From Chondrilla cf. caribensis (Eukaryota > Porifera > Demospongiae > Chondrillida > Chondrillidae): 64,000 nucleotides of DNA. Shown piece after piece: positions 53,319 to 64,000 of this stretch; positions within the stretch are counted from its first letter, which is position 1; every line of letters starts with the position of its first letter. Under the pieces are notes generated by a model. The model saw only the letters and a program-made list of their open reading frames with translations, ran no database searches and was not told the origin of the DNA. The position numbers and the translations under genes are program-made. Location: assembly GCA_964020155.1 (NCBI GenBank), contig OZ026564.1, forward strand, positions 947,611-1,011,610, given 5' to 3'.

Positions 53319-55253
53319 GGATGTCTCGATAGTCCCGATCGAGTTACTGCTTGTGGATGTCTAGATACTGCTTCATTAGGCAAACCCTAGTCTCGCTTAG
53401 CCAGACCCTTCCCTCCATTTTTGACCGACGACGACGGCAAATACCCCTTATACGGTATGACCCATTTCCACTAAAAGGAACTCTGAAAATACGTATCATT
53501 GTGATTGTGACATTGTGTATTCAAAGCCATAAAGTGAATGTATCTGATGTGTGTCATCAAATCGCTTTGTTTCCTGTGCACAGTACACGGTTATGGTGTG
53601 TTTGTGAGTGCATTTGTGTCACTGTGATTATTTGTGTATGTACAGGTACATATTATGTATGGTATGTATACTAATCATTCACTCTGTGTGGATGTGTGGA
53701 TGTACACTACATGCATATGTGTGTATGCATGTGGTATCTTAAACCATCCAGTTTGTTTATAGTCATTGATCATATTATAGTCTATTATAATTGAAATTTA
53801 ATGATCAATATTACATATAATATCATTCACTCTGTGTGGATGTGTGGATGTACAGTACATGTGTGTATGCATGTGGTAACCATCCAGTTTGTTTATAATC
53901 ATTTAAAGTTTAAATCATAAAGTTTCTCACATTCCCATACAATGTCAAACAAGTTATTATGAACTGTACGATGATTAATAATTATTGATAGTGACCATAT
54001 AATATGTATATTATATATGCTGTATACATAATACACCCGGCTGCAGGTAGGACACAATGTACAATGTGTCATGGCGTCAGTACCTAGTATTGTATCAATT
54101 ATTATACAGCACTATGATATTGTACGTAGTGTTGTGTTGTTTTATACTACAACCCACTACTCTTATAGTATTACTTAATAGAATATTAATTAATACTATT
54201 ACTGTTGTAATGTGCTGACACATGTTATACCTGCGAATGTGCTGATTGGAGGGCATACCGTTTGATGATTGCAAAGTGTGCTGTAGCTATAGATTATTAT
54301 ATTCATTATATATAATATTATATAATAATTAATATTGTATATTATATGGAAGAACATTAATCACCACCTGGGCAGTATCAAAGGAAACAGCTGTAGGTGT
54401 ACATTATGGATATAAGGATATATTATTCATTATATTCATTATATATATACATATATATATAATATCATTATATATAATATTATATATATTCATTAAAAAT
54501 TATATAATGGGAATGGTAGAACATTAATCACCACCTGGGCAGTATCAAAGGAAATAGGTGTACATTATGGATATAAGCCCACTTGTTCTTCAATCCACCC
54601 ATCTTCCACCCACCCATCATGAAATCAATCTATAACATTATATATAGACAACATTATACAAAGATAAATGACACAATGTGGAGAATATAGGAAGTAATTC
54701 TAAAGTTCTTTCTACATCTATTTCAGATTCATCTGGAGAAAGAAGAGAACAGACTTCAAAACAAGGAACCAGTAGAGCTAATTCCCTAAATGCCCAGAGC
54801 CTCACTATGACTTCTCTGCTTTCACATGGTTGCTACTACTGTAAAAAGCCCCAATTTCAAAAACTAGAAGTGGGAATGGGTCTGGCTACATGAGACTACA
54901 CTTACATACTATAATTATCTATCATGGCCGACACTTAACATGTTCAACACACAGAGGAAATTGTTGTGAGGTGTGAGCATAATGTACAATCACAAACACA
55001 TTGGTTAGGAACAAGATTACACACAGTAATGATGAAGTACAATGAGAACCTGTGATCCTACATGTACAGTAGGGAATGAAGTTGGAAATGAATAAAAAGA
55101 TACACTCACAAACAGCACATTCACTGTTGACATGTACACAAACAGACAACACTATAATGTATGGAACAGTTACCATGTACTAACAGGACTCACATGTACG
55201 TTGATGACGTCTGACAGTGTGTACAGTCAACATGCATGTACTAGCTATTATCA
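53319..55253. other. Duplicated flank, AT-rich
   Basis: A copied Rab 5' flank (about 53490-53780) is followed by an AT-rich stretch with TATATA runs (54000-54500) and a local duplication of about 180 bp (atataatggaagaac... near 54345 and 54505). The gattcatctggag and gccgacac blocks follow. No gene was seen. Confidence 0.5.
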
Positions 55254-55490
55254 TTAGCTATTAGCTTCTACTTGGGCAATTGGCACACCAAGCTTCACAG
55301 CTAAGTCATACCACAGTGGAATGTGTTCCAGGATGCCGAGTACACCCACATCTGATGGACACTTACCTGGAAATGATTGGAGGAATAAAGAACATGTACA
55401 CAGTATGTATGTTGAGCATGTTACTATCCTCACCATTGAGGTCAGTCTGAGAAGCTTCATCCAATGAAGAAATTGTACCATTACACACAA
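55254..55490 (-). pseudogene. Death-domain remnant with linker exon (third copy)
   Basis: The first part of the death-domain exon (about 55262-55369, coding DVGVLGILEHIPLWYDLAVK) is present and then breaks off. The linker exon starts at 55434 with its donor intact but loses its upstream end to an (AC)n-associated rearrangement. Not functional. Confidence 0.7.
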
Positions 55491-55517
55491 ATGCACACAT
55501 GTACATGCATGTACACA

Positions 55518-55637
<120 letters not shown>

Positions 55638-55676
55638 TATGTACAAATCCATTACACTCACTTTTAGCCTCAGGCT

Positions 55677-55730
55677 GATTCAGTTGTGAAGCTTTCAGGC
55701 CTTCATCAACACCTGGTCCACTAAAAGTGA
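55677..55730 (-). other. Possible linker exon of the fusion-gene family
   Basis: On the minus strand, an acceptor (tcacttttag) precedes a segment coding GPGVDEGLKASQLNQPEAK that ends at AAAA|GTGAGT. Related segments lie near 36010 and 42020, always just upstream (gene orientation) of an AC array. It may be an extra linker exon between Roc-COR and death domain, but it was not found in the two intact fusion genes. Confidence 0.3.
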
Positions 55731-56437
55731 TTTTTTTCAAAAGACTCTATGAGTCCTATCCTAGGTGGGATGCCAGCTGCATGTCCCATACAAAGCCTCC
55801 CTCTACAGTTCTTTGTAGAGAGTATACAACTGATCATCAGGCCTGCACAATGTCAACATCATCACGAGCATGGGTGCATGGGTGCATATATATATATACT
55901 AGCAAGTGAGCCCGCTACAGCGAGACATGCGCTTCTTTGCTGGTGGCAACAGAGGATAGTTGCTATAACAATGGTAGGTTTAAAATTTGATCGTTGGATG
56001 ACAGCCAATCAAGTCGCCCGATAACCGAAAGTTACTGGGATGCTGATTAAAAATGGCGTATAACGTGTGGCTAGGAATGCACAATATGGTACAGGAAATC
56101 CACAGGAGCTATCTAACCCCTTGTGACAGATCACATGTTGACTGATTTAAAAATTACATATTACATACGTTGAATGGCGCAATTCATCAATTTAAACATT
56201 ATTAGAAATATAAATTTGGCCCAAATTTGGTCAGTAGAGGACTAGATAACCAAGTAAGACTTAATACATACATGATTGAAATAAACCTTCAAATGAGACC
56301 GCTAGCATCCACATACATGTGCTTGCATGTAACCTTATAAAATACTGTATTCATACATAAACACAACACACACACTCCTGCACAAACACACACGCACGCA
56401 CGCATACACACACTGCACACACTATACTACATAACAT

Positions 56438-56606
56438 GTATGTAGCCTCATGTTGTACATATGTAGTCTCATATTGTACATATGTTGTACATATATGTGT
56501 GTACAACATGAGGCTAAATATGTACAACACGAGGCTACATACGTATAGCATGAGGCCACATATGTACAACATGAGGCTACATATGTACAACATGAGGCTA
56601 CATATA
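56438..56606. repeat. Minisatellite with an inverted section upstream of peptide gene 4
   Basis: Units of about 20 bp (acaacatgaggctacatatgt type). The first two to three units are in reverse orientation (gtagcctcatgttgtac), forming a potential hairpin with the following forward units. Confidence 0.8.
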
Positions 56607-56822
56607 TAAAACACAAGGCACAAGAGGTGATGTTGCACACATTTTTCCTTGCGTACAGATTGTTCATATAACACAAGTGCTTTATGTTAGTTGTACACAA
56701 TGCAGTTTTAGCTGTAAATGTCCTTTGTATTTGGGTAAATTGAGTAAAGGTAATAGGTGTTACTTGATTAATTAATGTGTGTGGGTGTATCTCGAGCATG
56801 AATATCACATGCTATCAGTAAC

Positions 56823-56829
56823 TATAAAA
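56823..56829 (+). promoter_or_regulatory. TATA box of secreted-peptide gene 4
   Basis: TATAAAA 100 bp before the ATG at 56923. Confidence 0.8.
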
Positions 56830-56922
56830 GAGAGCTACAGAGCTCCACTTGTTCATTCACCCTGTGAGTTCTTTGGTGGGAACAACTGTGTCAGTCTCGT
56901 TTATAACTAGAGATTATCTGGA

Positions 56923-57345
56923 ATGTTTGGAAAAGGAGTCCTCTTGGTTCTGTTGGTTCTGGGAGCCATTGCTTATCAGGCTCAGGCTGCTCCTTGGCCG
57001 AAATGTAAGTAGTCAGTATTGTATAGCTAAATGTATGTACATGTGTGATTCTTCTCTGTGATGGTTACATACATCTGTTGAACAGCAAAGGTGAATAAGA
57101 TGTGAACGTATACTATTTTTAGATTGGTGCTACAAGAAGCGAGATTGTAAAGGATGGGGAGAGGGTGAATCGTATTGTTGTGGACGTTATGATTATCAAT
57201 CTGGATGGGGTGATATTGGACATGGTCCTGGTTGCTTTAACTGGTGAGAATATTCCCAGCACACATGCAGAGTCTGTTTGAACAAACTATGAATCACACT
57301 CAGTCTGTAAAATTTTGTTTTTCTCTATGTAGCCGGGGGAAATAA
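56923..57345 (+). CDS. Secreted six-cysteine (knottin-like) peptide, gene copy 4
   Basis: Exons 56923-57004, 57123-57243 and 57333-57345 give 71 residues. The signal peptide is identical to copy 3 up to AYQAQA and is followed by APWPK, a short possible propeptide or N-terminal extension unique to this copy. The mature spacing is C-x5-C-x9-CC-x17-C-x2-C and the end is RGK, a possible amidation signal. By hand count, exon 2 differs from copy 3 at 22 of 121 bases (15 of 39 residues), with all cysteines kept, while intron 1 differs at only three bases plus one 4-bp indel. Secreted; target unknown. Confidence 0.78.
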
Positions 57346-57844
57346 TTGATGTCAGGCTACTCTTGGAACTAAGGATTCAGTCACACAGATTAACTGCAAG
57401 CAGCTAACATAGCATAGGAATATCAAATAATCTTTATCTAAGCAACTATTTACCCCAAACCACGTTTTGCAGCTTTATCAGTTTTTTTAGTTATCATGGT
57501 TATCGCCAAGAGTTATTAATCATTTAATCACAACAATGTCTGATTCAATCGAGTGCATGAAAGTTTAAGACAGCTATTGAACAGTGTATAATGGTATACA
57601 CTTATTATTACCGTAGGCAGATCTTATGAAAGGAGACCAAAGAGTACAATTTAACAAATAGTGCAATTCAATCATAGTGTAGCACAGAGTGGTGGAATTC
57701 TGGTATAATCAGCTTTTGGCCCTCAATAGGCTACACTATAAGACCATAAACTATTGTGAAATGGTTGGAATTTCAAGACCTGATAGTCTAGTTGAAAAGG
57801 CAGTGTAGGTATTGCATGAACCCTACACTCCACTCCTACCTACA
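57346..57844. other. 3' flank of peptide gene 4
   Basis: The shared 3' block of the peptide genes. It includes the tail motif gcttttggccctcaatagg and lacks about 60 bp present in the other copies near 57600. No gene was seen. Confidence 0.5.
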
Positions 57845-58514
57845 GGCCTGTGAGAGTTACCTTTGTGGTGGGGTAAGCAACATATTTAGTGAATGTGTCT
57901 ATGAACTCTCTATATACAGGCTAATAACATATTATACGAATGTCTGTGAGTTAAGAACATCACCAAATTTTCTTAACTCATACTAGCCATGGCAATTAGC
58001 TCTCTCTACCACAAATGTCTGTCTTTGGCTGATCAACTTGTCTCATACACAGTACATGTATACTAGCTGTGTAGAGTGTCATGTTACAGGAGATGTCAGT
58101 GTGAGGACCATGATTCCTGGGTACAACATCAACTCCTCACCCTCACTATGCAGTAGTTTATTGTATGTACATATACATTATGTCAAATTGTATGTACAGC
58201 ATTGATATGGTGGTAAAGGATACCATGCATCCACTGTGAACTGGAAATATACAATAAATCACTTTTGCAATTCAAGACCCTGACACGGAATATGCACAGA
58301 ATCTGATATACGTAACCACCATGGTAGTATACACTTTATGTCACCATATGGATGGGAATTAAAATGTATCCCATAAAGGAGCACTACAACAAAAATAGCA
58401 ATTGTTTTTGTGGTTACAGGTCATTGTGCTAGTAAAATATTGATAGTCAGAATCATTGGAGAACTTTATGCTCAAGTGAGCTTATTTCCTACAATGGGTC
58501 CTGAGACAGGGTGA
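57845..58514 (+). other. Possible small exons of an unidentified gene (copy d)
   Basis: The same three pieces as at 38090-38672. A piece after cctacag codes CESYLCGG and ends at a proper GGTAAGC donor (mutated to GATAAG in copy a). The piece at about 58078-58164 codes CVECHVTGDVSVRTMIPGYN, here with a changed end (LCAGTAG). The 58420-58514 piece codes SKILIVRIIGELYAQVS to a stop. Each copy has a different splice site damaged, so neither may be functional, or the intact gene is elsewhere. Confidence 0.3.
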
Positions 58515-58663
58515 CATTGCATTTATTATTACTACTAGTTCCAAATGGACAATGTAATAATGTTGTATTAGAAGTGTATGTACACTGTGTGCCTTGCTTT
58601 TGTAATTGGTGATTGTATCTGACACCATTGTATATAAACGCATAATGTTTGTGTACCCGCGTG

Positions 58664-58679
58664 CGTGTGTGTGTGTATG

Positions 58680-58739
<60 letters not shown>

Positions 58740-58768
58740 AGTGCTCACGTGTGTGTGAGAGTGTGAGA

Positions 58769-58845
<77 letters not shown>
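58664..58845. repeat. (GT)n microsatellite, compound
   Basis: Two GT arrays separated by about 35 bp (gtgagtgctcacgtgtg region), 180 bp in total. Confidence 0.95.
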
Positions 58846-58846
<1 letters not shown>

Positions 58847-59023
58847 TGTAGTAATAGACAGTGCAATAACGTTGTATTACAAGTGCATGACACTGTGTGC
58901 CTTGCTTTTGTAATTGGTGATTGCATCTGATAGGATCACTATGGAGTGTTGCATGTGATATAGGTTGAAAGTATAGTTACCATAGCAACACATGTACACC
59001 AATGTATATGAACGCATAATGTA

Positions 59024-59034
59024 TGAGTGTGTGT

Positions 59035-59085
<51 letters not shown>

Positions 59086-59096
59086 GTGTGTGTGTG
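59024..59096. repeat. (GT)n microsatellite
   Basis: About 70 bp of GT with minor interruptions, in a local duplicate of the preceding block. Confidence 0.95.
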
Positions 59097-59430
59097 AGAG
59101 TGGTGTATGAAATAAAGTTTATTGGGAGTCATTAAGGTCTCTAGTTCTCAAGATGTAGCTACTTTTATGGGTGTAGAGTGTATCTGATGTTTTACTCTAC
59201 ACACACACAAGATGGCAATAATAAATTCGGCCTTTCTGTGGTTATAGACAATTAGTGCACAAGTGTAAGTATATTATGCATATCAACAAATTTTAGAATT
59301 ATTACAGTATATGAAGTTTGGCATTCACTGCAAACTGAATATAATAACATGAAGTATGTGTGCACACATGTCCTTCATCTCTCCAATGTGTGCAAGGCTC
59401 CAAAAATAACAATTGTTGTTGCGGTTACAG

Positions 59431-59525
59431 GTCATTGTGCTAGTAAAATATTGATAGTCAGAATCATCGGAGAACTTTATGCTCAAGTGAGCTTATTTCC
59501 TACAACGGGTCCTGAGACAGGGTAA
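59431..59525 (+). other. Recurrent 31-codon exon-like segment (copy e)
   Basis: After the acceptor gcggttacag the frame codes SKILIVRIIGELYAQVS and ends at TAA (59523-59525). The same length, 95 nt, as in copies a, b and d. Confidence 0.3.
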
Positions 59526-59720
59526 TATTGCAATTATTATTACTACTAGTTCCCAATGGACAATGTAATAATGTTGTATTAGAAGTGTATGTACACTGTG
59601 TGCCTTGCTTTTGTAATTGGTGATTGTATCTGATAGGATCACTATAGAGTGTTGCATGTGATATAGGTTGAAAGTACAGTTGCCATAGCAACACACCAAC
59701 GTATATGTACGCATAATGTA

Positions 59721-59731
59721 TGTGTGTGCGC

Positions 59732-59783
<52 letters not shown>

Positions 59784-59874
59784 TGTATGAAACAAAGTTC
59801 ATTTGGAGTCGTTATAGGCTCATGCAAGACATAGCTACTTTTATGGGAGGCAGTAGCTGACAATAGATGTTTTA

Positions 59875-59927
<53 letters not shown>
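59721..59927. repeat. (GT)n and (AC)n microsatellite pair
   Basis: GT array at 59721-59781 and AC array at 59880-59927, about 100 bp apart in opposite dinucleotide sense; transcripts could fold into a long GU/AC hairpin. Confidence 0.9.
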
Positions 59928-59928
<1 letters not shown>

Positions 59929-60009
59929 CATGTTTACATAAGAGTAACACGGTTTACAGATTCCAGAGCAGAAGGTGTATAGTGTCTAAGGGGTAGTTTG
60001 GCAAAGTTG

Positions 60010-60574
60010 TTACTCCTGTGCGAACATGTTATCAATCATCAATGTATTCACTTCTCCGCCAACATAAGCATTCCGGATTGCAAAATTTACTGTCATAGTC
60101 CAGAGGGCATTATAACGGAATTTCTCAGCAGCAAAACTTATCCATAGAGAAGTTTTACCAACTCCAGTATCACCAAGTAGGATGACTGCAGATAAACAAT
60201 AATAATTATAATGAAATACTTCAAAACAAGTGCAACAATCAGGGTTGATGAAGGTGACGTGTGCCAAAGAGATGTCCCAAGAGGCAAGATTCAAGAGGGG
60301 TGATCTCAAATCCAGGAGGAGACTGGGGGAGTGTGAAGTATCCCAATCTATAGTATCCCAAGGGGAAGGTGGACCTCAACAATCCCAAAAGAGAAGGGGT
60401 CTGTACGTAGTATTTCAAGTTAGGGAGAGGGGTAGCTAGTCTGAATTGTTCAGAGGGGGGAAAGGGATTCTACAATACGCGGAATTCTTCACAACATCAC
60501 CATCATTTACCTTTAAATTCGTAGTCGTAGTGTCTTGAATCTACTGAACCAGTGATCGCGACCTCTTCTGCCAT
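60010..60574 (-). pseudogene. Rab exon 1-2 remnant of a fusion gene (remnant F)
   Basis: Exon 1 (60511-60574, MAEEVAITGS) and the start of exon 2 (from 60185; P-loop GDTGVGKTS) are intact. Exon 2 then diverges at the same point as remnant D (after GGEVNTLM) and stops at 60010. D and F therefore share one deletion and were duplicated afterwards. No Rab exons 3-5 follow. Confidence 0.8.
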
Positions 60575-61769
60575 GGATGTCTCGATAATCACCGATCGAG
60601 TTACTGCTTCGGTAGGCAAGCCCTAGTCTCGCTTCGCCAGACCCTTCCCTCCATTTTTGACCGACCACGACAACTACGTACCCTTTGTATGACCCATTTC
60701 CACTAAAAGGAACTATGAAAATACGTATCATTGTGATTGTGACATTGTGCATTCAAAGCCATAAAGTGAATGTATCTGATGTGTGTCATCAAATCGCTTT
60801 GTTTCCTGTGCACAGTACGTGGTTATGGTGTGTTTGTGAGTGCATTTGTGTCACTGTGATTATTTGTGTATGTACAGGTATGTATGTTATCCATACTACG
60901 TAATCATTCACTCTGTGTGGATGTGTGGAAGTACACTACATGTGTGTATGCATGCCTGTGGTATCTTAAACTATCCAGTTCGTTTATAATCATTGGTCAC
61001 AATCTATTATTGGAATGATCAATATTACACAAAATAGTACACACATCGTATGTACTTGCATAAATGCCTATATTATATATCAGTATATTAATTGTCTTAT
61101 AATTCTACTTTGTATGTGTACTGTACATGTAATAATAATGGTGCATGTGGGTTTAAAATTATCATTGTACTGCAGGGACTTATTAGATATATAGCCAACT
61201 TGTTCTTCAATCCACCCATCTTCCACCCACGCATCATGAAATCAATCTATAACATCATAGACAACATTATACAAAGATAAATGACACAATGTGGAGAATA
61301 GAAAGTAATTCCTAAAGTCCTCTCTACATCTATTTCAGATTCATCTGGAGAAAGAAGAGAACAGACTTCAAAATGAGGAACCAGTAGAGCTAATTTCACA
61401 GATTAGTCTCACATAGCCAGACCCTTACTATGACTACTCTGTTTTTACATGGCTGCTACCACTGTAATAAAAAACGTAATGTAATGTATTCAAAAATTGT
61501 AAAGTCCTAATTTTGAAAACTAGAAGTGGGAATGGGTTTGGCTAGATGAGACTACACATACATACTTTAGTTGTAGTGTTATAGCATGGCTGACACTTTC
61601 CATTTACATGTTCAACACACAGAGGAAAAGTGTTGTGAGGTGTGAGCATAATGTACAATCACAAATACATTGGTTAGAAACAAGATTACACACATGAAGA
61701 TTGATGACGTCTGTGTACTATTAACATGTACCAACAGGACACACCTGGAGGCTCATTGGAGCATCAGCT
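60575..61769. other. Duplicated flank
   Basis: A copied Rab 5' flank (60715-61030), the gattcatctggag block (61339) and the ggctgacac block (61585). No gene was seen. Confidence 0.45.
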
Positions 61770-62261
61770 TCAACTCCATGTTTCCTCTCTTTCAGCTTCA
61801 TCCCTCAGTTTCTTAGCAACTAGAGGGCCATGGAGGCTTTCCACAGTCTCCAAAAGGAATCCCCAGGTGTTAGGGAAAGCCCCTCTACACCTACCATTCC
61901 TCCAGTATGACAGAGCGTGTATACCTCCCATTGCTGAATCCAATCGATAAGCTTCTACTTGGGAAATTGGCACACCAAGCTTCACAGCTAAGTCATACCA
62001 CAGTGGAATGTGTTCCAGGATACCGAGTACACCCACATCTGATGGACACTTGTCTGTAAATGATTGGAGGAATAAAGAACATGTACACAGTATGTATGTT
62101 GAGCATGTTGCTATCCTCACCATTGAGGTCAGTCTGAGAAGCTTCATCCAATGATGTTGTACAATTTGATGAATCAGACGTGTCAGCTGTAACAAAAAGT
62201 AATTATAAGAAAATGTATAATGAATAACTCATACCATATCATGTAGATCATGTACATACAT

Positions 62262-62263
62262 AT

Positions 62264-62334
<71 letters not shown>
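62262..62334. repeat. (AC)n microsatellite
   Basis: About 73 bp of AC, starting 11 bp beyond the donor of the exon at 62346 on the gene strand. Confidence 0.95.
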
Positions 62335-62336
<2 letters not shown>

Positions 62337-62529
62337 GTAGTGTACCTGTGACCGGACTTTGCTTTGATTGTTCTGTACTTTCAACATTGCCACCAGTAAG
62401 AGGTCTCTCAGTTGGGGGTGGAGTAGAAACAGGATTTCTGACACCCAACAGTTCTGAAAAAATGGTGGAAAATGTACACTGAATTACAAATACGTATGTA
62501 GACCTATGTTATCATTCCCACTGAAGACA

Positions 62530-62566
62530 ACACACACGTACACACACATGTGAACACACAAACACA

Positions 62567-62635
<69 letters not shown>
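62530..62635. repeat. (AC)n microsatellite forming a 5' splice site in gene 3
   Basis: About 100 bp of AC abutting the exon at 62636-62699; the donor on the gene strand is GGATG|GTGTGTG, as in genes 1 and 2. Confidence 0.95.
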
Positions 62636-62636
<1 letters not shown>

Positions 62637-63470
62637 ATCCACAATAGAGACTTCCTCCAACTTCCAAAATGCAACCCCAGTTTCCCTCACAACACGGACC
62701 TACATGTGTTTGAGAATTTTCACTCGAATGTAGTACCAGAAACAATCCAAAAGGAACAACTCACAATAGCTTCTGAGGGGTCTGGAGGTGAGAACCACAC
62801 CTTATGAGAAGGTGACAGTTTTGGGAAGGAACCGCAGTGAAAGCAAGTGGCCACACCATCATTCACAGGGGCTGTGTAGGGAACATTGGGTTGGCAGGAG
62901 CACGGCAGGACAGGGCGAATTTGAGCGATTTTGTGGAATTTTTCACCAAACACTTGCTGGGTGATGTGATGTAAGTTCTCTTCCAGGCGAGCACGAATGG
63001 CAGAGCAGTGGCGATGGATTCCCTGAAGAGGATCAGGAAGGGATGACAGAGCAGCAGACTCGTCTATGACAATTTGACATTGAATGTGGCCGGGCTTGTC
63101 TGTCAAATACACATAAGTACTTGGTTTGGGGCAGGAGAATTTGACTGATTTACGATCGCTTTCTTGCAAAACTACATTCCATTCGCTGTCAGCCAGTTCT
63201 ACGACAAGACGGCAGAACACACTGCGTGGAAGGTCACAGTGAGTAGTGAAGGAGTCCCGTTTAAACACAAAGGTGATACACAGTGGTCCAACACTGCTGT
63301 AGGAGGGGACTTTGGCCTTTCCGTACGGCAGACAGGAAGGGATGAAGTAGGAGGGAGGATCACGTGAAGGAGTCAACCTTGCTGTTATCCCGACATGGTG
63401 GAGGACCTCCAGGAACCACACGTGATCGACATCGGTGATGACACCTAACTCCGAAAGTAGGCTGTCATAG

Positions 63471-63696
63471 CAAGAAGAAGAGAAGAAGCAAAAAGATGAC
63501 CCAGTCTGAGCAGAATCCAACTGTACAAGAAGGTACTAAACCAGAGAATAGCCCAACTGTCCAAGAAGACCCCAAACCAGAGAAGAACCCAGCTGTTGAA
63601 GAAGAACCCAAGTCAGAATATAACGCAACTGTTCAAGAAGTATCCAAACCCGAGAAAAATGAAAACAACGGCACCACCGTCACTGCCGAGAGTTAG
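63471..63696 (+). pseudogene. Duplicated C-terminal tail of the short filamin gene
   Basis: From 63471 the sequence matches 15513-15739 (KKKRRSKK, then repeats like QEDPKPEKNPAVE, ending TAES and a stop at 63694-63696). It continues into the 3' flank (cctagctttatcaatcacac). There is no filamin repeat, start codon or promoter in front of it. It is a tail-only fragment. Confidence 0.85.
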
Positions 63697-64000
63697 GAAT
63701 CCTAGCTTTATCAATCACACGTAACACCTCGTAGAACTGGTACAGTAACTATAACTGTACCCCTCATGATCTGTCAATGCATGCATAGTATATCTTGTTA
63801 CAGTAGCTCATTTGCAATGCTTTTATACAAGATACATGTGTATGTCACATAATATAATTGTAAATTTATTTTAGATAATATCTATTTTTAGATTGTATGT
63901 AGAATAAAGTGTTGTATTTGATAATTCACAATAGTTATGGTTATTATATGAAATTAAAATGCTACAAATGCACACAAGTAGCTAATGGACATATCCATGT
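63697..64000 (+). other. Copied 3' flank of the short filamin gene
   Basis: Recognisably related to 15740 onward for roughly the first 100 bp, then diverged, AT-rich sequence with an aataaag motif at about 63902. No gene was seen. Confidence 0.5.

Larger units (their letters stand above)
61770..63470 (-). pseudogene. Truncated Roc-COR-like / death-domain gene 3
   Basis: Exons on the minus strand: 62765-63470 (the last third of the Roc-COR exon, open), 62636-62699, 62346-62453, 62121-62186 (linker, TSLDEASQTDLN) and 61770-62053 (death domain LWYDLAVKLGVPISQVEAYR, TWGFLLETVES). All splice sites and phases are intact and match genes 1 and 2 up to the second linker. The final exons are different: an additional linker and a distinct death domain replace the one used in genes 1 and 2. 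The 5' end, including both P-loops, is missing because the sequence switches at 63470/63471 to a copy of a filamin-gene tail. Either a broken gene or the correct 3' half of a gene misjoined in assembly. Confidence 0.75.

Overview
The window is nuclear DNA from an animal. The genes have spliced GT-AG introns, TATA promoters, long AC/GT microsatellites and metazoan protein families: filamins with calponin-homology (CH) domains, Rab GTPases, Roc-COR-like GTPases and death domains. The compact layout, the large death-domain/Roc-COR family and the filamin complement suggest a non-bilaterian, most likely a demosponge. That assignment is inference. No rRNA, tRNA, CRISPR array or recognisable viral gene was seen.

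Region 1 (1-15.7 kb) is a filamin cluster. A minus-strand first exon of an unknown gene at the left edge faces filamin gene 1. Filamin genes 1 and 2 are tandem, plus-strand, two-exon genes. Each has three CH domains followed by 9 or 12 filamin repeats, the layout of Drosophila Jitterbug. They share one coding intron at the same place and phase. Two short CH-less genes with three filamin repeats follow, arranged head to head.

Region 2 (16.7-34.2 kb), all minus strand, holds one ordinary Rab gene with a C-terminal CCS prenylation tail and two long tandem genes. In each long gene, five Rab-like exons without a prenylation tail splice in phase into a start-less Roc-COR-like exon, then linkers, then a death domain. 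Nine exons sum to 3234 and 3255 nt, both multiples of three. I read these as fused Rab/Roc-COR/death-domain proteins of 1077 and 1084 residues, two GTPase modules in one chain. The Rab exon sizes 162/34/275 are identical in the free Rab and both fusions, so the fusion probably arose when a Rab gene ran into its Roc-COR neighbour.

Region 3 (34.2-61 kb) is a patchwork of duplicated blocks. Degraded minus-strand remnants of the fusion gene (Rab exons 1-2; death-domain exons) alternate with four plus-strand copies of a small three-exon gene. That gene encodes a secreted peptide with six cysteines (C-x5-C-x9-CC-x17/18-C-x2-C, knottin-like order). The TATA box is exactly 100 bp before the ATG in all four copies. 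The signal-peptide exon and intron 1 are almost unchanged, while the mature peptide differs strongly. Copy 2 is split by a 2.1-kb satellite array of about 359-bp units. Other recurrent material includes minisatellites, a possible small exon family and many AC/GT tracts.

Region 4 (61.8-64 kb) is a third Roc-COR/death-domain gene. It is cut off inside its main exon at about 63,470 and joined directly to a copy of the C-terminal tail of the short filamin gene at 14.6-15.7 kb. This is either a real rearrangement or an assembly join.
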